NCBI GenBank assembly: GCA_033032865.1
Contig: JAWHQI010000065.1
Span: 1,426,001-1,490,000 of the forward strand
Direction of reading: 5' to 3'
DNA from: Dactylorhiza incarnata
Taxonomy: Eukaryota > Streptophyta > Magnoliopsida > Asparagales > Orchidaceae
DNA: 64,000 bases
The notes below the pieces were generated by a model. It saw only the letters and a list, made by a program, of their open reading frames with translations, searched no databases and was not told where the DNA came from. Below are positions 34,161 through 45,605 of the stretch, piece after piece. Every line of letters begins with the position of its first letter. Positions within the stretch are counted from its first letter, which is position 1. A program made the translations under genes and the position numbers.

Positions 34161-35259
34161 GACTTATGATTATGATCAATATTGCCATTTCTATCTCAAT
34201 CCATCACAAGAAAATTAACAAATTATCCCCAGAATCATCCACATATAATCATTACAGTCCATGTATTAAGCATTCAATCTAAAAATGAAGCTACTGAAAA
34301 AGAGACAGTCATTGGGTCAATAAAGGTCACTTTTGTCTTTGGCATGTGACATATATTAGTACTACATCTTTTTTTGCGGTTGGATTAAGGTACGGAACAT
34401 AATGATTATGCTTGTATAATTATAGGGGTCATATTAACTTTAAAAAAGGTGAGGTGTGGAAATCAATTATTCTAATAATAAGGTTACCATACTGATCATT
34501 TTTTCTAAACCAATATCATATTACAATTCTTTTGAAAACCCCAAAAACAAAATATTCTTTATTGCATTCAAATCATATAGAACATTTTTTTGTGAAAATA
34601 TGATTACCAAAGTGACTCATGGTAAGGTCCTAAAAGGGTTAGAGATGTGTATTATATGCAAGCACACGTCCAGCGATATAAATTTCTTGCAATAAGCTTT
34701 AATCTATAAATCTGAATATCAATTATGACACAAAAGATAATGCAACGAACAAGGAGACACGAGATGGAGTATATGCGACAGAGTGCCCAAAATTTAAATA
34801 ACTAATAAAATGGAAATTCACAAAGTTCAAAAGCTAAGATTACAAATGAAACACTACTTGAGTAGACAATAAACCCAACATTCAATACTAGGAATTAACT
34901 TCAAAATAGTCTCACATGATAGTAGTGGTAGAAGGCTTCGAGAGGAAGATTGATGTAGTAGCTGGTAGCGGGAGTCCCGGTAGTTACCGGAATGGGGGTT
35001 TGGGGCTGCTGGAATGATGTCCAGTTGCAAGATAGGGAGCTCAGGCAGCTCAATTAATTCCCCGGGTGCTAGAATTAGGCCCAAATGCTGGATTCTGAAG
35101 TCTGGCAGCAGGAATTCGAAGGTAGGGTGCTGGAATTGAGTCCAGCCGCAGGTAATATGGGTCTGGGCTGCTCGATTAGGAAGCCCGGGCTGCTGTATGG
35201 GTGGAGGCTGCAGAAAATGGAATGGAAGTGGGGGCTCGATTTGTATGTGTGTGTGGGGG

Positions 35260-35269
35260 GGTGGGGGGT

Positions 35270-35302
<33 letters not shown>
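35260..35302. repeat. Poly-G tract
   Basis: A long G run within unit 1, absent from the matching place in unit 2 (about 43062). Length may be unreliable. Confidence 0.85.
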
Positions 35303-35834
35303 CGGTGGGATGTGGATGAGGTGGGAGAGAGGCTCAGTTTGAGGGGGGTAAGTGGGGAGAGGGAGGGGTGGGCTGGATGCACCAAGGGATGGGAATTAGG
35401 CTACACATGAGAGAGGAATGGGGGTAGTGGAGTAGTGGGGAGTTATGGAGGTAGTGGGGGACGTGGTTATGGTGGTTATGGGTAGTGGGGTAGTAGGGCA
35501 GAGGTTATGGTGGCTATGGGGTAGTGGCTGGCCGGAGGTGGTCGCCGGCGAGGTGGCCGGTGGTGGGGATTGTGTCCGGAGGTGTTTTCTAGTGATCGCC
35601 AGAAAACTGAAAACAGATGAAATGATAAGGGGATTGGAGAGGGAGCACCGGAGATGGCCGGAAATGGTTTTCCGGTGCTCATCGGAGGTGAATGAGAGGG
35701 GATTTCGGAGGTGTTTGGGGGCTGTGTTGGGGAGTTTAGTAGGGATACGGAGGGGGAATGTGTAGGGGTGGTCGGCTATGTGGTGGTAGGTGGGGAGGGG
35801 AGGTTCCACATCAAGAGAAGGTAAGGGTGGCCAG

Positions 35835-36324
35835 TGATACGGCCCCTCGACTGAGACCTAGTTCGGCCGGGAAGAAGAGGGAAGTCCCGTAGGGGGTTGG
35901 CGTTGCGCTTGCGAGATCCAATGGTGCCGGAAGGTTTCCACGGGGAAGAAGGAGATCGGAGAGGGGCGGAGATGGAGAACTGGGCGCGGAATCGGGAGGC
36001 GCGGGCGACGCTGGAGCGGAAAAGCGCGATCGGCGGGTTCGTCGTGCGGGCGGAAGGAGAGCCGCGGTCGGCTAGGTTACGTAATAAGAAATTAGAGAGA
36101 GGAAGAGAGAGTTAGAGAGAGAGAGAGCTTGGAATAATTTCTGCATGCATTTCATTAAGGCCCTCAACCCAATATATGGTTGAGCCCAAACCAAGCCCAA
36201 GGTTCATAAAAAACTAAACATAAAAACATCACAAAAAGATACAAAGCCATCCAAAATGAGCGACTAATCGGATCGTGCCGGGGCACGGCGCTTGTATGTT
36301 AACCCCCAACGTGGGTCCGTAACA
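35835..36324 (-). repeat. Gypsy 3' LTR
   Basis: 490 bp, including a short GA repeat. The last 60 bases of the pol frame (stop at 36264) lie within it. Confidence 0.93.
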
Positions 36325-39300
36325 TCTCCGTCGGCGTCCTCATCAAGCTTGTCCTCAAGCTTGTCCTGCAGTTGTGGTGGTAGGTCGACCATGGGCTTCT
36401 GGGGGGGCGTACCCACGAACGGTTTCAACTGGGATACATGGAAGACATCATGGATCTTGGCCTCGACTGGCAGGTTGAGACGGTATGCCACCTCTCCAAT
36501 GCGCTCTGCAACCATGAATGGCCCATAGAACTTGGGCCCCAACTTGTTGTAGTCTCTTTGTGCGATGGATGTTTGTCGGTATGGGCGGCGTTTCAGCCAC
36601 ACCCAATCACCTGGGGCAAAGAAAAACTCACGGTGCCCCCTGTTGTAGGACGTCTCCATGCGGGCCTGAGCCTGGAGCAACCTCTCCCGGGCCATCGCTA
36701 GGACCTAGTCACGTGTGGCCAGCTCTGTGTCGACCATCGGAGAACGAGCGGATGCACTAGTGTAAGTAAGGAGGCGCGGCGGTTCTCGGTCGTAGATCAG
36801 ACGGAACGGCGTAGTCTGCAAGGCGGAGTGGTAGGACGTGTTGTAGCAATAGTCCACCCAAGGAAGCCATCGTACCCAATCCTTGGGGCGGTCCCCCATG
36901 ATACAGCGCAAGTACATCTCCAGGGTCCGGTTGACCACTTCTGTCTGGCCATCAGACTGCGGGTGGTAAGCGGACGACATCGCCAACTTGGTTCCGCAAA
37001 GTGCAAACAGCTCCTGCCAAAATAGGGACGTAAACACCTTGTCCCTGTCGGACACGATGCTCTCTGGAATGTCGTGCAGACGGAACACCTGGTCGAAAAA
37101 GATGTGGGCGACCACATGCCCCTCCACGGGGCGGCTCATCGCCATGAAGTGAGCGCCCTTGGACAGGCGATCGACCACCACGAAAATAACAGATCGCCCC
37201 CTTGACTTGGGTAGTCCCTCAATAAAATTCATCGATATATCGGCCCAAATCTGTGTCGGAACTGGAAGGGGCTGGAGTAAACCGGCGGGTGAGAGGTTGT
37301 CTGTCTTGCTGCGCTGGCAGACGGGGCAGAGTGCGATGAAGTCTTGTAATCCCCTTTTTAGCCCCTTCCAAAAGAACTCGGCTCGAACCCGCTGAAGGGT
37401 CTTATGAACCCCTTCATGTGTGGCGCGATGTAAACCTGTCAGAATGTCCGATATCAAGGGCGAGGTGTCCGAAAGGTAGAGGCGGCCCTTGTACCAGATG
37501 AGGCCGTCCCGAACTGTCCAGTGTGCAGGTGTACTTCCTTCCTCAATACGGCGTCGTAACTCGCAGAGAGTCGGTGTGTCTTGGATCTCCTGCTGCAGGC
37601 GGTGGTGGATGGTCGATGTCGGGCAAGAAATGGCTAACACGGACCCCTCCTGATGGTCGCGGCGGGAAAGTGCGTCTGCGGCGCGGTTCAAGGCGCCCGC
37701 CTTGTACTCCACACGGAAATCAAATCCCAACAGCTTGCTGATCCAACGCTGTTGCGGTGTAGTGATGAGGCGTTGCTCCAAGAGGTACTTGAGGTTGAAA
37801 TGGTCGGTGCGAATAGTGAACGTCCGCCCCCATAAGTACGGTCGCCAGTGTTGGACGGCCTTTGCCAATCCGATAAGCTCCTACTCATAAGCCTGCAGCT
37901 TCTGATGATGTACGGCAGTGCGCTGGCTGAAATAAGCCACTGGGTGGCCCTCCTGTTGGAGCACCGCGCCGTATCCCTGGCCCGAGGCGTCACACTCTAT
38001 CTGGAACTCCTGGTCAAAGTCTGGCAAACACAGCACCGGGGCTGATACCAGGGCCTGCTGCAGAGCGTGAAAGGCCTCTGTCGTGCTGTCTCCCCACAAA
38101 AAAGACTGCTTCTGCAGGAGAGCGAATAGTGGTGCGGCAATGATGATGTATCCCTGAATGAAACGTCTGTAGTAGCCCGCCAGTCCGAGGAAACCCCGCA
38201 GTTCCCGCAAGGTCTGGGGAATAGACCACTCCATCACTCCCTGGATCTTGAGAGGGTCCGCCGACACCCCTGTGCTATCCACCACATGCCCCAAGTAGGA
38301 CACCCGTTCCGTGCCAAAAGAACACTTGGCACGCTTCAAGAATAGCATGTGCTGCCTGACTAATTGGAGAACGGCTCGGAGGTGGCCAAGATGGGCCTCC
38401 CAAGTCGCGCTGTACACCAAAATGTCGTCAAAGAAAATAAGTACGCAACGACGCAAAAGACCATGAAATACCTCGTTCATCAATGCCTGGAAGGTGGAGG
38501 GGGCGTTGGTGAGTCCGAACGGCATCACCAAAAATTCGAAGTGGCCGTGATAGGTGTGGAACGCCATCTTTTCCACATCCGCAGGAGCCATACGCACCTG
38601 ATGGTAACCAGGGCACAAGTCCAACTTGGAGAAAAAACGAGAGCTATGTAGCTCGTCCAGGAGCTCCTCCACGACCGGGATGGGGAACTTGTCCTTCACT
38701 GTCCGCGCATTCAACTTGCGGTAATCTACACAGAAACGTCATGTGTCATCCTTCTTGTTGACCAACAAGACCGGCGAGGAGAAAGGAGATACACTGTGGC
38801 GGATGATGCCCTGCTACAGCATGGCGTCGCACTGACGCTCAATCTCATCCTTCTGCATGAATGGGTAGCGGTAGGGGCGTACCACCACCGGGGCCGTTCC
38901 CGGGAGGAGGCAAATACGGTGATCCCGTCGCCAAACGGGTGGAAGGCCTGTCGGGGCTGCCGTCGTGTCGCTGTACTCCTGTAGAAGAGCGTCCAGATCA
39001 GAGGATTTTGTATGGTCCCCGCAGGCGAGGAAAACCTGTCGGGAGGTGGTGGGCATGCGGCCCTGCCATACTGTCTGTTGAGGGTGTCGCCCCCAGGTCA
39101 TAGTCAGTGCGTCGAAATCCCACAGAAGAGGCCCCAAAGTGCGGAGCCAGCGGACTCCCAACACTGCCTCAAAGCCTCATAAGGCTATCACGTAGAAGTC
39201 AACGTGGGACTGATAGCCCTCCACGCTAATCGTCACCGCTCTGCAGACGCACGTGCACAGCATGGCCATGCCATTGGCAACAGAAACTCGGAGGCTCGGG

Positions 39301-39446
39301 CACGTACTAATCGGTAAATGAAGCTGCTGTGCGGTAATATCGCTGAGGAAACTGTGTGTACTGCCAGAGTCCATAAGAGCGACTAGCGGATGGCCCGCCA
39401 CCGAAATCTGTAGCTGAATCGTGTCCCCAGTCTGGGATCCAATCAT
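36264..39446 (-). pseudogene. Gypsy pol: protease, RT, RNase H, integrase
   Basis: Protease (LMDSGSTHSFLSD) is at about 39370. The RT has ARTVKDKFPIPVVEELLDEL, then [20 protein letters not shown] and catalytic FFDDILVYS near 38430. RNase H follows (IECDASGQGYGAVL; TDHFNLKYLLEQR). The integrase has its HHCC finger (HEGVHKTL, CPVCQRSK), catalytic core (FVVVDRLSKGAHF; HPQSDGQTEVVNRTLEM) and terminal [14 protein letters not shown]. Stops at 39177, 38814, about 38741, 37881 and 36705 break it; three of these five are TAG where Gln is expected. No chromodomain is visible, and the frame ends inside the 3' LTR. Confidence 0.95.
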
Positions 39447-39461
39447 AGCGTGGACGGAAAT

Positions 39462-40529
39462 CTACAGTTCTCCTGTGTCCTCATCACCAGGGTCCTCATC
39501 AGAGGGATCCTCCACCTCTAACCAAAACAGGCGCTTGCACCTATGTCCGCGGGTGTAAGCCTCATCACAGTTGAAACAAAGGCCTTTGGCACGACGATTC
39601 TCCATCTCCTGAGCGGAGAGCCGCCGAATGGTGGACTGTCTGCCGCCTTCCTTTCCCCTGCCCGCTCTCGGGCTAAACGTAGCCGGCGACGGGCCAAAAC
39701 TCCTGGGGGGTCCCTCGCCAGATCGACGACCCATAGACTGTCGGTCCATCAACAGGCGCCGCTCAAAAATGTGGGGTAAGCTCATAGCGGTGGAGAGGTC
39801 CACTGGGGACTGCAACTGAACGTCCATCCGCAAGCGCTCATGGAGGCCAGCCAGAAAGACTGGTACCTGCTGGGATGTGAGCACGGTCGGGGCGCAAGCG
39901 AGAAGCACCTGAAACTGCTCGATATACTGATCAATGGAGCCAGTCTGTCGGAGAGAGATAAGGTCACCCATGGGGTTGCCGAGAAGTGGGGGCCCAAAAC
40001 GCAAAGTACACTGAGCCTTGAAATCCTCCCAACCCAACTGGGGCTGCTCCCGACGGAGCTGTGAGAACCACATCTGTGCCGATCCGAGGAGGTGAAACGA
40101 TGCAATCCCAATCCAGTCCTCTTCCGGGGTGTGCTGGGTTTCAAAGAATTGCTCGCAACGAGTGAGCCACGTGAGTGGATCCTCACGACCATCAAATAGA
40201 GGAAAATCCAACTTCACAAAGCGAGGAAACCCTCCTCCTTCGTTTCTCGGTGCCCAGGGTTCTTGTACCGTTTGGGAGGAGCCCGAAGCGGCACGCGGGG
40301 CTTGCGGGGCCGGCGGGGATGCATCCGGCCTAAGAGCTTCGATGAGGGCCCTATTGTTGGCCACCATCATTTGCTGAAAGGATTCCACGATCTGGGCTAA
40401 AGTAAGCCCTCCCGAGTTGTCGTCGTCCATGGGAGCGGGCCGAAAGTTAGGGTGGAGGATCGGAGGGGTGGGCAAAATGCCCGTGCTATCCGAGAGGAGT
40501 GGACAGCCGGAGGGGGAAGCCCCCAACAA
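39462..40529 (-). CDS. Gypsy Gag
   Basis: A 355-residue open frame, 155 bp after the primer site. The capsid pattern is clear (DFPLFDGREDPLTWLTRCEQ, then WFSQLRREQPQLGWEDFKAQ). The zinc knuckle is CFNCDEAYTRGHRC near the C-terminus, followed by KRLFWLEV and an acidic tail. The TAG that ends it (39462) stands where a Gln would continue into protease, so Gag may originally have been fused to Pol in one frame. This is the only long intact frame of the element. Confidence 0.85.
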   Translation of the reverse strand: MLGASPSGCPLLSDSTGILPTPPILHPNFRPAPMDDDNSGGLTLAQIVESFQQMMVANNRALIEALRPDASPPAPQAPRAASGSSQTVQEPWAPRNEGGGFPRFVKLDFPLFDGREDPLTWLTRCEQFFETQHTPEEDWIGIASFHLLGSAQMWFSQLRREQPQLGWEDFKAQCTLRFGPPLLGNPMGDLISLRQTGSIDQYIEQFQVLLACAPTVLTSQQVPVFLAGLHERLRMDVQLQSPVDLSTAMSLPHIFERRLLMDRQSMGRRSGEGPPRSFGPSPATFSPRAGRGKEGGRQSTIRRLSAQEMENRRAKGLCFNCDEAYTRGHRCKRLFWLEVEDPSDEDPGDEDTGEL

Positions 40530-40683
40530 GATCGGTGAGGGAGGACAGCGGCAGGGGCGGCCGGATCCGGGCTGCGGACTCGCCGGACGGGGCTGTGAGG
40601 GGGCTGTCGGAGCGAGGACAACGGCGACGGTCGGCGGAGAGGGTGAGGAGGCGCCGAGGAAGAGGAGAGCTCTGATACCAAGT

Positions 40684-41181
40684 TGATACGGACCCTCGAC
40701 TGAGACCTAGTTCGGTCGGGAAGAAGAGGGAAGTCCCGTAGGGGGTTGGTGTTGCGCTTGCGAGATCCAATGGTGCCGGAAGGTTTCCACGGGGAAGGAG
40801 GAGATCGGAGAGGGGCGGAGATGGAGAACTGGGCGCGGAATCGGGAGGCGCGGGCGACGCTGGAGCGGAGAAGCGCGATCGGCGGGTTCGTCGTGCAGGC
40901 GGAAGGAGCGCCGCGGTCGGCTAGGTTACGTAATAAGAAATTAGAGAGAGGAAGAGAGAGTTAGAGAGAGAGAGAGAGAGAGCATGGAATAATTTGTGCA
41001 TGCATTTCATTAAGGCCCTCAACCCAATATATGGTTGAGCCCAAACCAAACCCAAGGTTCATAAAAAACTAAACATAAAAACATCACATAAAAAGATACA
41101 AAGCTACCCAAAATGAGCGACTAATCGGATCGTGCCGGGGCACGGCGCTTGTATGTTAACCCCCAACGTGGGTCCGTAACA
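40684..41181 (-). repeat. Gypsy 5' LTR
   Basis: 498 bp, TGTTACGG at 41181 to CCGTATCA at 40684, next to the Met-tRNA primer site. Confidence 0.93.
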
Positions 41182-41186
41182 GCCGG

Positions 41187-41760
41187 CTATCGGGTGGGAG
41201 GTGGAGAAGGGTGGTTCCATGGCAAGGGAAAAGGTAAGGGTTGACGGCTATGGGGTGGGAGGTAGGGAGAGGTGGTTTCATGGGAAGGAGAAGGCTAAAG
41301 GTGGCCGGCCAAGGGAGTAGGGGAGTAGAAAATAGTGGTCGGCCAAATGGGAGAGGGAAGGGAGGGGGCTTCATGCACACGAGTATGGCTTCGGCACCGT
41401 GATGATCAAAAGATGACTTTTGCACTCAACTTTCAATGCCTCTCTTCGTCGGAGATGAATGAGAGGGGATTTTGGAGGTGTTAGGGCTGTGTTGGGGAGT
41501 TTAGTAGGGATATGGAGGGGGAATGTGTATGGGTGGTCGGTTATGTGGTGGGAGGTGGGGAGGGGAAGTTTCACGGCAAGGGGAAGGTAAGGGTGGCAGA
41601 CTATAGGGTGGGAGGTGGAGAGGGGTGGTTCCACGGCAAGGGAAAAGGTAAGGGTAGCCAGCTATGGGGTGGGAGGTGGAGAGGGGTGGTTCCACGGCAA
41701 GGGGAAGGCTAAGGGTGGTCGGACAAGGGAGCAGTGGGAGGGGAAAATAGTGGTCAGCCA
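41187..41760. repeat. Purine-rich minisatellite
   Basis: Units of about 65-70 bp built on GGTGGGAGGTGGAGAGGGGT, GGTTCCACGGCAAGGG and GGTAAGGGTGGCCGGCTAT. The same array is in unit 2 (43560-44190). Long frames in it, on both strands, are compositional. Confidence 0.85.
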
Positions 41761-41979
41761 AATGGGAGGGGGAGGGGAGGGGGCTTCATGCACACGAGTC
41801 CGGCTTCGGCGCCGGAATGATCAAAAGATGGCTTTTGCACTCAACTTTCAATGTCACTCTTTAGAGCCTTCTACCTCTATATATGGACTAGTGAGGGGAT
41901 AACGAACGGTCAAGATTCTCCGTTTGTTACCTACCTTAAAACAAACAAAACTACACAATAAAATAAAATATGCAAACAC

Positions 41980-44418
41980 TTATGATTATGATCAATATTG
42001 CCATTTCTATCTCAATCCATAACAAGAAAATTAACAAATTATCCCCAGAATCATCCACATATAATCATTGCAGTCCACGTATTAAGCATTCAATCTAAAA
42101 AAGAAGCTACTGAAAAAGAGACAGTCATTGGGTCAATAAAGGTCACTTTTGTCTTTGGCATGTGACATATATTAGTACTACATCTTTTTTTTGCGGTTGG
42201 ATTAAGGTAAGGAACATAATGATTATGCTTGTATAATTATAGGGGTCATATTAACTTTAAAAAAGGTGCGGTGTGGAAATCAATTATTCTAATAATAAGG
42301 TTACCATACTGATCATTTTTTCTAAACCAATATCATATTACAATTCTTTTGAAAACCCCAAAAACAAAATTTCTTTATTGCATTCAAATCATATAGAACA
42401 TTTTTTTGTGAAAATATGATTACCAAAGTGACTCATGGTAAGGTCCTAAAAGGGTTAGAGATGTGTATTATATGCAAGCACACGTCCAGCGATATAAATT
42501 TCTTGCAATATGCTTTAATCTATAAATCTGAATATCAATTATGACACAAAAGATAATGCAACGAACAAGGAGACACGAGATGGAGTATATGCAACAGAGT
42601 GCCCAAAATTTAAATAACTAATAAAATGGAAATTCACAAAGTTCAAGAGCTAAGATTACAAATGAAACACTACTTGAGTAGACAATAAACACAACATTCA
42701 ATACTAGAAATTAACTTCAAAATAGTCTCACATGATAGTAGTGGTAGAAGGCTTCGAGAGGAAGACTGATGTAGTAGCTGGTAGCCGGAGTCCCGGTAGT
42801 TACCGGAATGGGGGTTTGGGGCTGCTGGAATGATGTCCAGTTGCAAGATAGGGAGCTCAGGCAGCTCAATTAATTCCCCGGGTGCTAGAATTAGGCCCAA
42901 ATGCTGGATTCTGAAGTCTGGCAGCAGGAATTCGAAGGTAGGGTGCTGGAATTGAGTCCAGCCGCAGGTAATATGGGTCTGGGCTGCTCGATTAGGAAGC
43001 CCAGGCTGCTGTATGGGTGGAGGCTGCAGAAAATGGAATGGAAGTGGGGGCTCGGTTTGTATGGATGTGGATGAGGTGGGAGAGAGGCTCAGTTTGAGGG
43101 GGGTAAGTGGGGAGAGGGAGGGTGGGCTGGATGCAGCAAGGAAGGGGAATTGGGCTACACATGAGAGAGGAATGGGGGTAGTGGAGTAGTGGGGAGTTAT
43201 GGAGGTAGTGGGGGACGTGGTTATGGTGGTTATGGGTAGTGGGGTAGTAGGGCAGCGGTTATGGTGGCTATGGGGTAGTGGCTGGCCGGAGGTGGTCGCC
43301 GGCGAGGCGGCCGGTGGTGGGGATTGTGTCCGGAGGTGTTTTCCAGTGATCACCAGAAAACTGAAAACTGATGAAATGATAAAGGGATTGGAGAGGGAGC
43401 ACCGGAGATGGCCGGAAATGGTTTTCCGGTGCTCATCGGAGGTGAATAAGAGGGGATTTCGGAGGTGTTCGGGGGCTGTGTTGGGGAGTTTAGTAGGGAT
43501 ACGGAGGGGGAATGTGTAGGGGTGGTCGGCTATGTGGTGGTAGGTGCGGAGGGGAGGTTCCACAGCAAGAGAAGGTAAGGGTGGCCGGCTATCGGGTGGG
43601 AGGTGGAGAAGGGTGGTTCCATGGCAAGGGAAAAGGTAAGGGTGGACGGCTATGGGGTGGGAGGTAGGGAGGGGTGGTAGGTAGGGAGGGGTGGTTTCAT
43701 GGCAAGGGGAAGGCTAAAGGTGGCCGGCCAAGGGAGTAGGGGAGTAGAAAATAGTGGTCGGCCAAATGGGAGAGGGAAGGGAGGGACTTCATGCACACGA
43801 GTATGGCTTCGGCACCGTAATGATCAAGAGATGGCTCTTGCACTAAACTCCCCAACACAGCCCCAACACCTCCAAAGTAGCTCGTTGGAGATGAATGAGA
43901 GGGGATTTTGGAGGTGTTGGGGCTGTGTTGGGGAGTTTAGTAGGGATATGGAGGGGGAATGTGTATGGGTGGTCGGTTATGTGGTGGGAGGTGGGGAGGG
44001 GAAGTTCCACGGCAAGGGGAAGGTAAGGGTGGCAGACTATAGGGTGGGAGGTGGAGAGGGGTGGTTCCACGGCAAGGGAAAAGGTAAGGGTAGCCAGCTA
44101 TGGGATGGCAGGTGGAGAGGGGTGGTTCCACAGCAAGGGGAAGGCTAAGGGTGGTCGGACAAGGGAGCAGTGGGAGGGGAAAATAGTGGTCAGTCAAATG
44201 GGAGGGGGAGGGGAGGGGGCTTCATGCACACGAGTCCAGCTTCGGCGCCGGAATGATCAAAAGATGGCTTTTGCACTCAACTTTCAATGCCACTCTTTAG
44301 AGCCTTCTACCTCTATATATGGACTAGTGAGGGGATAACGAACGGTCAAGATTCTCCGTTTGTTACCTACCTTAAAACAAACAAAACTACACAATAAAAT
44401 AAAAAATGCAAAGAATTG
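41980..44418. repeat. Tandem duplication, unit 2
   Basis: About 2.44 kb, head-to-tail with unit 1 and lacking the Gypsy. The octamer TTATGATT is at the start of both units (34164 and 41980) and again just past the end (44419), suggesting a microhomology or unequal-exchange origin. The G-rich part holds a 297-codon minus-strand frame (42670-43563) rich in Pro, Ser and Thr. It has no known domain and is partly broken in unit 1, so I do not call it a gene. Confidence 0.88.
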
Positions 44419-44691
44419 TTATGATTGGTGATCCGCTCAAGATGAGCGGTACCGATCGTCACTGGGTCCGTGGTCGGAGGGAATACACCCTGACGGGTTG
44501 AGTGGCCCGATCTCCATCACAAAGCATCTGAATTATCATGGAATTGCATCGATAAACCTCTTAGAAATTTCAGATCATCAATGGAGAAATGGTTAAAATA
44601 TAAACAGAAAAAAAAATGCACTAGAAGAAAGAACAAGTGGTAGATTGAAATATGCATTGAACAAAAGGCTATAAAGGAACAGAAGGCAAAC
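44419..44691. other. ASA intron sequence beside the exon
   Basis: Start of the 24.4-kb intron (donor GTTTGC at 44691 downward). No element is recognised. Confidence 0.5.
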
Positions 44692-44844
44692 CTTCCCAAC
44701 ATCATTGCGTGCCAAATCTACAAGCATTATGTGTTCAGCACGTTGCTTCTCATCCCTCAGTAGCTTTTGTTCTTGCATCTTATCCTCTTTCTCTGTCATT
44801 CCTCTTCGTACAGTTCCAGCCAGTGGTCGGCTAACAATCTTCCT
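44692..44844 (-). CDS. ASA: Anthranilate synthase alpha subunit, most upstream exon found
   Basis: A 51-codon exon in phase 0 between a TAG acceptor (44845-44847) and a GT donor (44691 downward). It reads [15 protein letters not shown], a charged variable stretch, then [19 protein letters not shown]. The last part is the conserved block that includes acidic residues binding magnesium in TrpE-type enzymes. It joins to VSKYGSV in the exon at 20259-20339. The preceding part of the protein (plastid transit peptide, tryptophan-feedback region, first half of the catalytic domain, about 350 residues in relatives) is not found up to 64000. Confidence 0.95.
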
Positions 44845-45605
44845 CTATTCAAATAGAAATATTTGCATATTAATACTAGATTTTAATATATTGTTAACAA
44901 TTGACAGCCGACAAAACTCCAGAACAAAAAAGAAAGCAACATGGAAGTTAAAAACTGAAGGGATGCAAGGTTGTCATATATACAATTTATTTAAGTTTCC
45001 AAGATCAAAATCATGGCATCAAATAAAACTGCTTAAAGAAAATACTAAATAATAAACATAACAATCTAAAAAGAATTTAATGTCGCAACGTATGTCTAAC
45101 TTGCGTCCTGTTTGATCAATAACACAGATTGATGTATTTTAATGGGATTTGTTGTTACATGCTGTTCAAGCCTACCGGATAAGAAATAGTTTCTATAATC
45201 ATGCCGGCAGAGAAGCGTGAGTCAATCGCGGCGATCCATACTATTGACATGGCAGTTTAGCTGAAGCCTCAGGTAACCCAAACTAGTGGGTATCGACCTG
45301 GGGTGATAGTATCTATCACCAGACGAGTATCCGAGCATACCGATCGGGTGATCCAAATTATCAGCGCACCAGTTCGACTGAAGAATGTCTGCATATACGA
45401 GAAGAGGATATAAGACTGGGATGATACAGCTATTGCAGTACCGATAGGGAAGCAAATAGTACAAGACAGGGTGGTTGGGTGTATCGGAGATAAACCACCA
45501 ACCATACCGTCGGCGCTTAGTTCAAAAGAATAAACCTGAAGCTATATATCGGGCAATTGATCCTATATCGGTAAGGGCGATATGGCTGAGTTTTGCCCTG
45601 TGCTA
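44845..45605. other. Unassigned intron sequence
   Basis: No ASA exon and no recognised repeat. It ends with TGCTA, the target site of the solo LTR. Confidence 0.5.

Larger units (their letters stand above)
35835..41181 (-). mobile_element. Complete but inactive Ty3/Gypsy retrotransposon
   Basis: A 5.35-kb minus-strand element. The 5' LTR is 40684-41181 and the 3' LTR 35835-36324, TGTTACGG to CCGTATCA. The flanks GCCAG and GCCGG are a target duplication with one change, and unit 2 shows the empty site (GGTGGCCGGCTATCGG near 43581). The primer site CTTGGTATCAGAG lies at 40670-40683. Domain order is gag, protease, RT, RNase H, integrase. The LTRs differ by roughly a dozen substitutions, so it is fairly recent. 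It is in the same direction as ASA, unlike most intronic elements here. Confidence 0.95.
34164..41979. repeat. Tandem duplication, unit 1 (with Gypsy insertion)
   Basis: Without the inserted Gypsy (35835-41181 plus its 5-bp duplication) this unit is about 2.46 kb and nearly identical to unit 2 at 41980-44418. It starts at TTATGATTATGATC and ends at ATGCAAACAC. An AT-rich third is followed by a G-rich part (34860-35830 and 41187-41900) with a purine-rich minisatellite. A poly-G run is found only in this unit. The nature of the unit is unknown. Confidence 0.88.

Noticed and set aside
42670..43563. Minus-strand frame of 297 codons, Pro/Ser/Thr-rich
   Set aside because: It lies in a low-complexity purine-rich segment, has no known domain, and its duplicate in unit 1 is broken.
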